A DNA stretch of 64,000 nucleotides from Enterocloster bolteae (GTDB taxonomy: Bacteria; Bacillota; Clostridia; Lachnospirales; Lachnospiraceae). This document shows, piece by piece, positions 7,793-16,404 of the stretch; positions within the stretch are counted from its first letter, which is position 1, and each line of letters starts with the position of its first letter. The translations under genes and the position numbers were made by a program. The stretch is taken from NCBI RefSeq assembly GCF_002234575.2, contig NZ_CP022464.2, forward strand, positions 5,642,001 through 5,706,000, written 5' to 3'. The notes below the pieces were generated by a model. The model saw nothing but the letters and a program-made list of their open reading frames with translations. It ran no database searches and had not been told where the DNA came from.

Positions 7793-9226
7793 TTATCCAC
7801 GCATCTGTATCAATGGTCCGCCGCTTTTTTCCAGATAGGGACGGGTGACAACAACAGAGCCGATATTAGGGTCCTTGGGAATCTCATACATGATATCCAG
7901 CATGAATTCCTCCAGAATGGCCCTCAGCGCCCTGGCCCCGGTCCCTCTCTTGATGGCTTCACCGGCAATCCATTTAAGGGCCTCATCCTCAAAGACCAGC
8001 CGCACCTCATCCATCTCCAGCAGACGCTCATACTGCTTGGTGATGGCATTCTTCGGCTCTTTCAGGATGCGGACCATCATATCCTCCGTAAGCCCCTGAA
8101 GGGTTACTGTCACAGGAAGCCTTCCCAGAAACTCAGGAATCATTCCAAAGGTCCGCAAATCCTCATTGGTCACCTGCCCCAGAATATCGGGATCCTTATC
8201 ATATGTATCCTTCAGTATAGAACCAAAGCCCATGGTGATTTTCTTCATCAGGCGCTCCTTAATGATTTCCTCCAAATCGGGGAAGGCGCCGCCGCAGATG
8301 AACAGGATATTATCCGTATTCACTGTTGCCATGGGTGTCATGGCGTTTTTCTGGTTGGAGCCTACCGGCACCTCCACAGTGCTTCCCTCCAGCAGCTTGA
8401 GCAGCTCCTGCTGTACGGATTCGCCGCTTACATCTCTGGCATTGGTCTGTTTCTTCTTGGCAATCTTGTCAATCTCATCAATGAATATGATTCCCCTCTG
8501 AGCCCGTTCCACATCGTTATCCGCAGCAGCCAGAAGCTTGGACACCACGCTTTCTATATCATCGCCGATATAACCGGCCTCTGTCAGGGAGGTGGCGTCG
8601 GCAATGGCCAGCGGTACATCCAGAAGTCTGGCCAGCGTCTTAACAAGATAGGTCTTTCCGCTTCCTGTTGGACCAATCATCAGTATGTTGGACTTTTCAA
8701 TGACAATGTTCTTATCTGTTCCGGCATCCTCCCCTGCCCCGTCCTGAGGCGGCTGGTCCAGAAATGCCCTTTTATAATGGTTATATACAGCCACTGCCAT
8801 TACCTTCTTGGCCTTTTCCTGGCCGATAACATATTCGTCCAGCTCTGCCTTGATGACATGGGGCGCCGGTATATCCTTCATAGTCAGGACCGGCTGTTCC
8901 TTGGCTTTTTTCTTGATTTTCTGCTTTTTGGGGATTTCCACTGCGGGAGGCGTCATGTTCAGGTCATTGAGGTTCATGTTCATATAGGGCATATTAGGCA
9001 GTTTGGAAAAATCCATGCCCCCCTTTGTCACGGAATCAAATGCTTTCTGCATACAGTCATGGCAGAGATTCATGCCGCCGGGCATGGATATCATGGGGCC
9101 GGCCTTGCTCTCAGGCCGCCGGCACATGTAACACACCTTTTCATAGCGGTCTTCTTCCTTTTGTTTGTCTTTATCTTCACCATGGCCGGATGTCTCCACA
9201 TCCTGGGTATACTCTTTCTCGTCCAA
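7793..9226 (-). CDS. clpX: ATP-dependent unfoldase ClpX (stand-alone copy)
   Basis: 477 aa. The N-terminal zinc-binding domain uses C32, C35, C55 and C58. The AAA+ module has Walker A GPTGSGKT (185-192), Walker B IIFIDEIDK, and a ClpP-docking-loop-like MGFGS. ClpX hexamers unfold tagged proteins for ClpP. The protein is about 50 residues longer than usual ClpX: an acidic/Lys-rich head of ~28 residues, and a Met/Asn/Pro- and Lys-rich linker (about 75-115) between zinc and AAA+ domains. There is no clpP, tig or lon alongside, so this may be a paralogue of the main clpX. Confidence 0.9.
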   Translation of the reverse strand: MDEKEYTQDVETSGHGEDKDKQKEEDRYEKVCYMCRRPESKAGPMISMPGGMNLCHDCMQKAFDSVTKGGMDFSKLPNMPYMNMNLNDLNMTPPAVEIPKKQKIKKKAKEQPVLTMKDIPAPHVIKAELDEYVIGQEKAKKVMAVAVYNHYKRAFLDQPPQDGAGEDAGTDKNIVIEKSNILMIGPTGSGKTYLVKTLARLLDVPLAIADATSLTEAGYIGDDIESVVSKLLAAADNDVERAQRGIIFIDEIDKIAKKKQTNARDVSGESVQQELLKLLEGSTVEVPVGSNQKNAMTPMATVNTDNILFICGGAFPDLEEIIKERLMKKITMGFGSILKDTYDKDPDILGQVTNEDLRTFGMIPEFLGRLPVTVTLQGLTEDMMVRILKEPKNAITKQYERLLEMDEVRLVFEDEALKWIAGEAIKRGTGARALRAILEEFMLDIMYEIPKDPNIGSVVVTRPYLEKSGGPLIQMRG

Positions 9227-9300
9227 GTCAGTTCTCCTCTCTGTTAAAGGGCGTACCGGGCCGTTCCATCGTCCCGCCGCTTAACGTAAAGTATATAACA

Positions 9301-9332
9301 AAATGCTTCCCCAAACAAGAGGAAGCATTTTC
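9301..9332 (-). terminator. Terminator after the HtrA gene
   Basis: AAAATGCTTCC (9301-9311) pairs with GGAAGCATTTT (9322-9332). T runs on both sides make it usable in both directions. Confidence 0.8.
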
Positions 9333-9359
9333 ATTTCACATTGTTTTGAAAAATTTTAG

Positions 9360-10784
9360 TTATTGGGCCTGTGTTTCCGTATTCTCCTGGGGCATGGCCT
9401 TCAGCGTGATGGTGACCGTCCTTTCCTGGTATTCCCCGTCCTTCTGGGACTGTACCGTCAGATCAATCTGTTCTCCCATCTCGTAGCAGGCCAGAAGCTC
9501 CTGCAAATCCGTCATGTTCCGGACGCTCTGTCCGTCCACCCTGGTGATGATGTCCTTTTCCCTCAGGTCAGACTGGGCCGCGGCTCCTTCCTCCAGTATC
9601 TTGTATACATACACACCTCTTGGCATTCCGAAAGCCGCTGCGGACTCTTCATCCACGCTGGTTCCCTGTATGCCCAGATAGCCTCTTTTGGCCTCCTCCA
9701 CCGGATTCATGGTCTTGCGGTTCATAAGCTGGTTCATGATGTCTTCTGCCTTGGATATGGGAATTGCATAGCCGATTCCCTCTACCTCGGTGGAGGAATA
9801 CTTGGCGGCGTTGATTCCTATCACCTCTCCCTTCATATTAAGAAGGGCTCCTCCGCTGTTGCCGGGATTGATGGCCGCATCTGTCTGCAGAAGTTCCCTG
9901 GTACTGGTATTTGATACCCTGACCTCCCGGTTAAGGGCGCTTACATACCCCACGGTCACGGACTGGCCGTAGCCCAGCGCATTGCCAATGGCTACAACGC
10001 CCTGTCCCACCTTCAGTTCATCGGAGTTGCCCAGCCTGGCCACCTTAATCTTGCTCTTGGTATCGTCCTTAATCTGCTCCAGGGGCACTGCTATGACTGC
10101 CAGATCCGTTTCTGCGTCCGTTCCCTTGATGGCTGCATCCACTACCTCACTGTCAATAAAGGCCACCTTCAGGGAGGTGGAATCCTCCACCACATGGTTA
10201 TTGGTCACGATAAGAAGTTCCTTGTCATTCTCACCCACTATGATTCCCGAACCGCTGCTGGGTACCTCATAGGTCTGGGGGCCGCCCCTGAAGAACCAGC
10301 CGTATCCGTAATTATTGCTCTGGTATACCGCCGTACTGGTAATTGCCACCACTGTGGGCATGGCCTGTTCCACAATATCGGACACATCCGCCACTGCCTT
10401 TCCATTGTTCCTCTGGCCCTGCTGGTATCCGCCGTTACCCTGGGCGCTGCCCTGGCCGTTATCCTGTCCGCTGCCCTGACTTTCTGTCTGGGCCTTTGAT
10501 ATCTCTTCCTTTTTTTCCGCTTCAGCCGATGCAGCCGCGCTGTTTCCCATGAATCTGGATGCAGCCACATTGACCCCCACCATGGTCGCCCCTGAGACAG
10601 TGCCAAAGAGAAGGGCACCCGCTGTAATCAGGACTGCTTTTTTTAAAATGCCGCCTTTTTTCTTCTTTGGGGGCATATCCTCCGGCTGGGGACGGCGCCC
10701 GTATGGGTCCCCGCCGTACTGCCTGTTGTCATAACTCTGGTTATCATAAGACTTCCACCCGTAGTTCTGGTCGTTGTCGTACAT
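9360..10784 (-). CDS. htrA: HtrA/DegP-like membrane-anchored serine protease
   Basis: 474 aa. A cytosolic Tyr/Asn/Asp-rich head (1-40) and a KKKK stop signal lead into one transmembrane helix (about 47-72), then a Gln/Gly-rich extracellular linker (95-130). The S1C protease domain has H197 (TNNHVVE), D227 (AETDLAVI) and S310 (NPGNSGG). A C-terminal PDZ domain (about 360-460) contains LGIQG. Such proteins degrade or refold damaged secreted proteins at the membrane-wall interface. Length and order fit the Firmicutes HtrA family. It is a single gene with a terminator on both sides. Confidence 0.93.
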   Translation of the reverse strand: MYDNDQNYGWKSYDNQSYDNRQYGGDPYGRRPQPEDMPPKKKKGGILKKAVLITAGALLFGTVSGATMVGVNVAASRFMGNSAAASAEAEKKEEISKAQTESQGSGQDNGQGSAQGNGGYQQGQRNNGKAVADVSDIVEQAMPTVVAITSTAVYQSNNYGYGWFFRGGPQTYEVPSSGSGIIVGENDKELLIVTNNHVVEDSTSLKVAFIDSEVVDAAIKGTDAETDLAVIAVPLEQIKDDTKSKIKVARLGNSDELKVGQGVVAIGNALGYGQSVTVGYVSALNREVRVSNTSTRELLQTDAAINPGNSGGALLNMKGEVIGINAAKYSSTEVEGIGYAIPISKAEDIMNQLMNRKTMNPVEEAKRGYLGIQGTSVDEESAAAFGMPRGVYVYKILEEGAAAQSDLREKDIITRVDGQSVRNMTDLQELLACYEMGEQIDLTVQSQKDGEYQERTVTITLKAMPQENTETQAQ

Positions 10785-10886
10785 TATAATTCCCCTTTCT
10801 CACGCTTTCTCACGTAATCTCCCGATTCTGTACACAGTTTAGCAACGATTTGTGATAAATGTGTGACCATTTTATTATATAAGACT

Positions 10887-10930
10887 AAAAAGTGCCGGCA
10901 GGGAATGACATATCCCTGCCGGCACTTTTA
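10887..10930 (-). terminator. Strong bidirectional terminator after the LCP gene
   Basis: A 17-bp stem (AAAAGTGCCGGCAGGGA with TCCCTGCCGGCACTTTT, outer arms 10887-10929) around an 8-nt loop separates the polysaccharide cluster from htrA. Confidence 0.85.
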
Positions 10931-10971
10931 CAGTCTTTATATCTGCTGCTTTTATACGAACAATCCTGACA

Positions 10972-13629
10972 TTAATTTCCCGGTCCGATGATCACAGACC
11001 CCGGTCCCTCCGGCACGTATTCCTCGGACGATGCGCCCGGATAAGCTGCCGTACTTCCCTTGGTGCTGCCAGGGTAAGCTGCGGTGCTCCCCTTGGTGCT
11101 GCCAGGATAAGCCGGGGACGTTCCCTGGCTTCCGGGATACGCAGCCGTGGTCCCCTTAGAGGCGCCCGGATAAGCTGCGCTGGTTCCCCTGGTGGGGTCC
11201 TGGCCCGGATAGGTGATTGCGCCTGGTCCGGTTGTCTGGTCGCCCTCTGAGGTCTCGGCCCCCGGGAATATGCTGCCTGAGCTGCTCTCTCCCGGCCGGC
11301 CGGGATGGACGGTACCGGATCCGCTGCTCTCCCCCGGCCTTCCGAATATATCATCCTCAGGCGGATCCAGTTCATTGCCGAACTCGTCGGTCTCTATCTC
11401 CAAATCCGTCTCGCCGTCAATAATGGACTCATCTGTCCCGGACGTGCTGCTCTCAGACTCATTTTCTTTTGTCTCTTCCGTTGCCTTGGTCGCCTGAGTG
11501 GGCTTGGGGATATACCCTCCGTCTGTTCCCACATGGTCGATTGGCTTAGCTTCATTGTACATGCCTGTATCCGCTGATATTTTGGCACTGATCTTCTTTA
11601 CCATATCACTGGGCTGGTAATTTTCATCCCCAAACAGGAACTGGTGGAGAAGGGTTACATTGCTCTCCAGTGTCTGGGGAATGACGCAGGCGCCCTTCTT
11701 GCCCATATTGGCATCGCTTCTGGCTGCCGGGAATCCCATGGTATCCGCTATGGTATACTTGGTCAGATTTCTGGCTGCCGGTATAATGTCATCAATGGTA
11801 ACGCTGGAAAGAATCTGGGGGAACACTGCCTCCATGACATTGTTTACCACCGCAAAGTCGGATTTCTTGAGTTTCTGGAAACATAGGTCTATGATTTCCC
11901 GCTGGCGCTCTGTCCTGGCAAAGTCTGTATCCATCTTACGAAGCCTTGCATACGCAACTGCCTGGACACCGTCCAGATGGTTGAGCCCCGCCTGTTTTAA
12001 CTGATAGGACCCTACACCGGTAGCCTCCACAGTCTCCGTAATATAGGCATTGATATAGTAAAATTCCGCCTTGCTCAGCTCCACATCCACTCCGCCCAGA
12101 ATATTGACCGCATCCACCACTGCTTTCCAGTTAAATGTGGCAAAATCATCTATCTGCAGGTCCAGGTTTCTGTTCAGCGCCTCCACTGCCTGCTCAGGAC
12201 CTCCCAGGAAATAAGCCTGATTGATCTTATTGTACAGCCCGTTGTCGCTTACACTGAGATATGTGTCCCTGAACACGCTGACAAGCTTAATCTCGCCGGT
12301 GCCCTGGTCAATGTTGCATATGATGATAACATCGGCGTTATTGCCCTTTCCCACCGAGTTATTCCGGCTGTCCACACCAAAGAGGGCAATGGTCCAGTAT
12401 CCCTCCATCTCCTCCACCTTCCCCTGAGGGATATTAGGGTTAGTCACCTGGGCCGGTTTAAACTGGCTTGGCTGAATCAGACTCATCTTATTCTGCGCAT
12501 ACCGGTAAAGCCCGGTTCCCAAAAGGAATAAGATTTCCAGTATGATGAATACAATTATCAACTTACGGCGGCGCTTGATCTCTGCTGCTGCCGGATCCGC
12601 TGCCGCCGCTTCCCTGGCTGCCCTGCGGCCTCCTGCTCCGCCCCCGTTCCTTCCGAAAGACGAATCCCTGCCCTTACCGGCGCCAAGGTCTTCCGCCCCG
12701 GCATAGGACCGGCTGTATGTGCGGCTGCCAGTCTCACCAGCCCCCAAATTCCCGGCTGCCGTCCTGGTACCTTTTCCTTCACCTGTATACCTTGGCCGTT
12801 CTCCCGGCCTGCTTCCTGAGACTCCCGGCCTTCCGTCAGGCCGGTCCCCTGTGAATCTGGGGCGTTCACCGCTCCTGCCGCCCGCGCCTGTATATCCGGG
12901 GCGTTCACCGGTCTTGCTGCCCGTGCCTGTATATCCGGGGTGTTCACCGGTCTTGCTGCCCCCGCCTGTATATCCGGGGCGCTCACCGGTCTTGCTGCCC
13001 GTGCCTGTATATCCGGGGTGTTCACCGGTCTTGCTGCCTGTGCCCGTATATACGGGGCGTTCACCGGATCCGCTGCCTGTGCCCGTGTATCCGGGACGCG
13101 CTCCGCCCTTGCCGCCTGTGCCTGTGTATCCGGGGCGCTCACCGGCCCCTCCGGCCGTGCCTCCGGGACGGCCCGCCGGCTTCTCTCCTGCAAAACGCGG
13201 ACGCTGGCCTGTCTTTCCCTCACCGCTTACAGGGCGTTCCGGCATCCTCTCACCTGCATAGGTGCTTCGCATTCCGCCGTTCTTTCCTGGTATGCCCGGG
13301 GTACGCTCTGCGTCTCCCACTCCGGCATAGCGCGGACGGGCGCCGGAACCGGAGCTGGGCCCGGCAGCCGAACCTGAGCCGCGGCCATCTGATGCAGTCC
13401 TTACTGACGCCCTGCCGGCAGATACCGGCGTTCCCTGCCTGGATCCGCCTCCCGAACCTGCGCGGCCCGCCTGTCCGGCGCCCCTTATCTCCTGCCCGCT
13501 GCCTCCGGTACGCCCGCGGGGCATTGTATCTGAATCAGCCCCGGCACCGGCGCCCAAATCGCGCTTCCTGCTGCGGCTTCTTAATCTCTCTTCTTCCTCA
13601 TCAAATCCATTGTCAAACTCACGATTCAT
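10972..13629 (-). CDS. LytR-CpsA-Psr (LCP) family protein with repeat-rich tails
   Basis: 885 aa. An LCP catalytic domain (about 410-610) has GVDSR, NADVIII, SVFRDTYL and ARLRKMDTDFARTERQ, the Arg/Asp residues that bind the prenyl pyrophosphate. LCP enzymes transfer undecaprenyl-linked glycopolymers onto peptidoglycan outside the membrane. A single membrane helix is at about 355-372. The ~350-residue cytosolic head is a Gly/Arg/Pro-rich disordered region with 13-aa repeats (GERPGYTGTGSKT type, residues 163-260). The extracellular tail (about 700-885) is Thr/Ser/Glu-rich, then AYPGSTKGST repeats. It is the last gene of the polysaccharide cluster, which fits final polymer attachment. Confidence 0.92.
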   Translation of the reverse strand: MNREFDNGFDEEEERLRSRSRKRDLGAGAGADSDTMPRGRTGGSGQEIRGAGQAGRAGSGGGSRQGTPVSAGRASVRTASDGRGSGSAAGPSSGSGARPRYAGVGDAERTPGIPGKNGGMRSTYAGERMPERPVSGEGKTGQRPRFAGEKPAGRPGGTAGGAGERPGYTGTGGKGGARPGYTGTGSGSGERPVYTGTGSKTGEHPGYTGTGSKTGERPGYTGGGSKTGEHPGYTGTGSKTGERPGYTGAGGRSGERPRFTGDRPDGRPGVSGSRPGERPRYTGEGKGTRTAAGNLGAGETGSRTYSRSYAGAEDLGAGKGRDSSFGRNGGGAGGRRAAREAAAADPAAAEIKRRRKLIIVFIILEILFLLGTGLYRYAQNKMSLIQPSQFKPAQVTNPNIPQGKVEEMEGYWTIALFGVDSRNNSVGKGNNADVIIICNIDQGTGEIKLVSVFRDTYLSVSDNGLYNKINQAYFLGGPEQAVEALNRNLDLQIDDFATFNWKAVVDAVNILGGVDVELSKAEFYYINAYITETVEATGVGSYQLKQAGLNHLDGVQAVAYARLRKMDTDFARTERQREIIDLCFQKLKKSDFAVVNNVMEAVFPQILSSVTIDDIIPAARNLTKYTIADTMGFPAARSDANMGKKGACVIPQTLESNVTLLHQFLFGDENYQPSDMVKKISAKISADTGMYNEAKPIDHVGTDGGYIPKPTQATKATEETKENESESSTSGTDESIIDGETDLEIETDEFGNELDPPEDDIFGRPGESSGSGTVHPGRPGESSSGSIFPGAETSEGDQTTGPGAITYPGQDPTRGTSAAYPGASKGTTAAYPGSQGTSPAYPGSTKGSTAAYPGSTKGSTAAYPGASSEEYVPEGPGSVIIGPGN
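10990..11215. repeat. Coding repeats, LCP C-terminal tail
   Basis: Imperfect 27-36-bp units encode AYPGs(T/Q)(K)G(S/T)- segments, about six copies. They form a likely disordered wall-spanning tail. Confidence 0.8.
12850..13143. repeat. 39-bp coding tandem repeats, LCP cytosolic head
   Basis: About seven and a half 39-bp units encode the 13-residue motif GE(R/H)PGYTGTGSKT (residues 163-260). Reading frame is kept throughout; neighbouring copies alternate R/H at position 3. Confidence 0.9.
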
Positions 13630-13759
13630 TCGTCCATCCTCATTCCATCACGTAAACCAGGCGCTAATCATTCATAAGCAGCCCCGCTCCCCTGACCCGC
13701 AGACTGTATCCGGGCACGGCTAAAACGCAGGAGCATTCTTAACGCAAACGTCATGCATA

Positions 13760-15178
13760 TCAATATGCATTTTTATTAATAAATCCCTTGAAAACAGTGA
13801 GAAACATAATCTTGAAGTCAAAACCCAGACTCCAGTTCTCAATGTAATAAAGGTCATGCTCAATCCTCTTGGTAATTGATGTATCCCCGCGGTAGCCGTT
13901 GACCTGGGCCCAGCCCGTGAGTCCCGGACGCACCTGATGCTTAATCATATACCGCGGTATCTCTTCTTTAAATTTTTCCACAAACAGCGGCCGCTCCGGC
14001 CGGGGCCCCACCAGACTCATATCACCAATGAGGACATTAAAAAACTGGGGCATCTCGTCAATGCTTGTCTTGCGTATGAAACGTCCCACAGGCGTTACCC
14101 TGGGATCATGGGGCGTTGTCCACTGGCTGCGCTCCCTGCCCGGGTCCTGAACCTCCATGGAACGGAACTTGTACATCTTAAAGGGACGGTTGTGCAGCCC
14201 TATCCTCTCCTGGCTGAAAAGCACGGGCCCTGGTGAAGTGATTTTGATGAGCAGAGCCGTAACCAGCATGAGAGGCGAAAATACAATCAGACCAAACAGA
14301 GCGCCGGCTAAATCCACTATCCGTTTCATGGTGGCGTTAAACACCCCGGTAAGGGGCACATGGCGGATGTGGATTACCGGAAGTCCCTGAAGGTCTTCCA
14401 TATAGGGAATCGTCGGTATTATGTTATTATAATCCGGTATGAACTTTGTATGCACGCCTGATTTCTCGCAGGCAGCCACAATCTGTTCCAGATTAGAGTA
14501 CTCTTTGATGCTCAGGGTAATGGCTATTTCGTCCAGCGTATTGGACGCCAGGAAATCCTCCAGATGATTGGTGGGTCCCAGCACCTGTACCTTTTTATAT
14601 GCAAAGCCGGCCGGCCGGTGGTCATCCAGGATTCCCTGGACATGGTAACCCCATTCCGGATTGACGCTGACCCTGTCGATGAACCCTTCGGCCGCCCGGC
14701 TGTAGCCAATAAGGAGCACATGCTTCTGATTATAGCCGTTGGTCCGCAGGGAGCGCAGGAAGATGCGTATTGATATCCGCTCTGCTTCCAGCAGGATGAT
14801 ATTGGCCGCAAAGAATGCCAGAATCATCTTTGTGGAGAAATAGCTCAGATGGCTTACGAACCTTCGCAGGCCAAAAAGCACGAACGTAAAGAGCATAAGG
14901 CCGATGACATTGGCCTTGCAGATATTGGCCAGTTCCGAACGCCGCCCCTGAATCCGTTTGGGCACATACAGATGGAAACTGGCATATAGAATCAGGTATA
15001 TGGGCACGATAAAAATGAGCGCCATAAAATATACCTGGGGCTTTAGCACGCCTTCGTCTAAGGGCAGTACCTTTCCGCTGATGACAATGAACCATGCCAG
15101 AGCATAGGCCACCACAGTGACCAGTATATCCAGCAGGACATGCATGCGGTTCAGCCTTTTCTGGTTATCTTTTATCAT
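13760..15178 (-). CDS. Undecaprenyl-phosphate sugar-1-phosphate transferase (initiating enzyme)
   Basis: 472 aa with WbaP/WcaJ architecture: five N-terminal transmembrane helices (within 1-145), a Rossmann-like CoA-binding-type domain (about 150-265, VLLIGYSRAAEG), one re-entrant helix, then the bacterial sugar transferase domain with FKMYKFRSM, the DE pair in TSIDEMPQF, SLVGPRPE and RPGLTGWAQVNGYRG. It transfers a sugar phosphate from UDP-sugar to undecaprenyl phosphate and so starts polymer assembly. It lies between the LCP gene and the glycosyltransferases. The sugar (glucose or galactose) cannot be told. Confidence 0.92.
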   Translation of the reverse strand: MIKDNQKRLNRMHVLLDILVTVVAYALAWFIVISGKVLPLDEGVLKPQVYFMALIFIVPIYLILYASFHLYVPKRIQGRRSELANICKANVIGLMLFTFVLFGLRRFVSHLSYFSTKMILAFFAANIILLEAERISIRIFLRSLRTNGYNQKHVLLIGYSRAAEGFIDRVSVNPEWGYHVQGILDDHRPAGFAYKKVQVLGPTNHLEDFLASNTLDEIAITLSIKEYSNLEQIVAACEKSGVHTKFIPDYNNIIPTIPYMEDLQGLPVIHIRHVPLTGVFNATMKRIVDLAGALFGLIVFSPLMLVTALLIKITSPGPVLFSQERIGLHNRPFKMYKFRSMEVQDPGRERSQWTTPHDPRVTPVGRFIRKTSIDEMPQFFNVLIGDMSLVGPRPERPLFVEKFKEEIPRYMIKHQVRPGLTGWAQVNGYRGDTSITKRIEHDLYYIENWSLGFDFKIMFLTVFKGFINKNAY

Positions 15179-15288
15179 TGTATTTCACCTTGGTTTCTCA
15201 GGGAATCCCTTCTTACCGTAAATATCGTTGTTATTATACATGATAAGCCGTCATTATTCTATAACATTTCTCTTAATTTCGAAAAAGT

Positions 15289-16404
15289 TCATAATTTAGC
15301 AATCTGCCTTGCGGCAAACTCATAAACATAGATAAGGGTCCCTGTAATCAATTCCCACTCAATGGCCAGATAATTTTTAAGCCGCTCCCTGTTGTAAGGC
15401 ACCTTCCGGCACCTTTTAGCGGTTGCCAGGCCTTCCTTCACGCCAGCCGCATAATCCCTTCCAAATCCCTTTTTCTTAAAAAACATGTATTTAAGTCCCA
15501 TTCCCAGGAGAATCGGAACCAGGTTCACCGCCAGCTGCAAAAGGGGCATGTTTTTATAATTCAGATAAATATTATTCCTGGCAGCCAGCTTTACCTTGAA
15601 GGGATTGTACTTGGAACCGCTGGTGCCGCTTCCCACATGATAAACCATGGCCGTGGGACAGTAGATGTTGTCATATCCCGCAATTCTGGCCCTGTAGCCA
15701 ACGTCCAAATCCTCCAGGTACGCAAAATGCATCTCGTCAAAGTATCCGATTTCATCAAACACCTCCCTGCGGTAGATGGCTGCCCCGGCGCAGGCCGAGA
15801 AGATGCGGCAGGCCCTGTTATATTTTGCGGATGAGCGTCCCACCCCTCTCTGGTATGCCCAGCCCAACAGACTGTACATATCCCCGGCATCGTCCATCAG
15901 CTCCTTGCGGCAGAGCTGAATCATCTTGCAGCTGACGGAAAATATCTTTGGGGAGCGCTCAATGGCCTTAATCATTTCTCCCACATAGTGGAAGTCCGGC
16001 TCCGTGTCATTGTTGAGCAGAATCACATAGGGAGTCGCCGCCGCCTTAAGGCCCACATTCACCGCGCCTGAGAACCCGGTGTTCTCCGGCAGGAAAATGG
16101 CCGGAATCTCTTGCTCCTTCAGCCACTCCACGCTTCCGTCTGTGGAACCGTTGTCCACCACCAGGATGTCAAAATCCCGGCAAATCTGCATGCTGAGAGC
16201 TTTGAAACAGGGTTCCATAAACTTAAGCCCGTTATAATTGGGTATGACGATGGTTACCTTTCTGCGCCTGCCTGTTCTTCGGCCGGTTTCATTGCCACGT
16301 CCCGCTTCATTGCCGCATCCTGCTTTATTATCGCATCCCGCTTCATTGCCGCGTCCCGCTTTATAATCGCATTCTGCTTCATAATCATTTCTATGGTCAC
16401 TCAT
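15289..16404 (-). CDS. GT2 family glycosyltransferase with repetitive N terminus
   Basis: 371 aa from ATG 16404, which overlaps the upstream gene stop by 8 nt (translational coupling). The GT-A fold shows IPNYNG, VVDNGSTDGS and LLNNDTEPD (metal-binding DxD-like), then a rhamnosyltransferase-type C-terminal half. The enzyme domain begins only around residue 45. The preceding residues are five-residue repeats of the type (D/G)N(K/E)AG, unlike any GT2 domain. It probably adds one sugar to the lipid-linked polymer in the cytosol. The start has no ideal ribosome site (GGAGG is 15 nt away), so translation likely depends on the upstream gene. Confidence 0.88.
   Translation of the reverse strand: MSDHRNDYEAECDYKAGRGNEAGCDNKAGCGNEAGRGNETGRRTGRRRKVTIVIPNYNGLKFMEPCFKALSMQICRDFDILVVDNGSTDGSVEWLKEQEIPAIFLPENTGFSGAVNVGLKAAATPYVILLNNDTEPDFHYVGEMIKAIERSPKIFSVSCKMIQLCRKELMDDAGDMYSLLGWAYQRGVGRSSAKYNRACRIFSACAGAAIYRREVFDEIGYFDEMHFAYLEDLDVGYRARIAGYDNIYCPTAMVYHVGSGTSGSKYNPFKVKLAARNNIYLNYKNMPLLQLAVNLVPILLGMGLKYMFFKKKGFGRDYAAGVKEGLATAKRCRKVPYNRERLKNYLAIEWELITGTLIYVYEFAARQIAKL
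16275..16385. repeat. 15-bp coding repeats at the start of the GT2 gene
   Basis: About six imperfect 15-bp units (plus-strand pattern TTCATTGCCGCGTCC) encode NEAGR/NKAGC-type pentapeptides. Confidence 0.8.

Noticed and set aside
7778..9247. A 489-codon open frame on the plus strand
   Set aside because: It lies opposite clpX, whose zinc finger and AAA+ motifs are clear. The plus-strand translation is rich in His/Leu/Ile with no domain and no ribosome site.
12558..13261. Long Arg/Ala- and Pro-rich open frames in other frames of the LCP gene
   Set aside because: They are by-products of the GC-rich 39-bp repeats; only the frame joined to the LCP domain makes sense.
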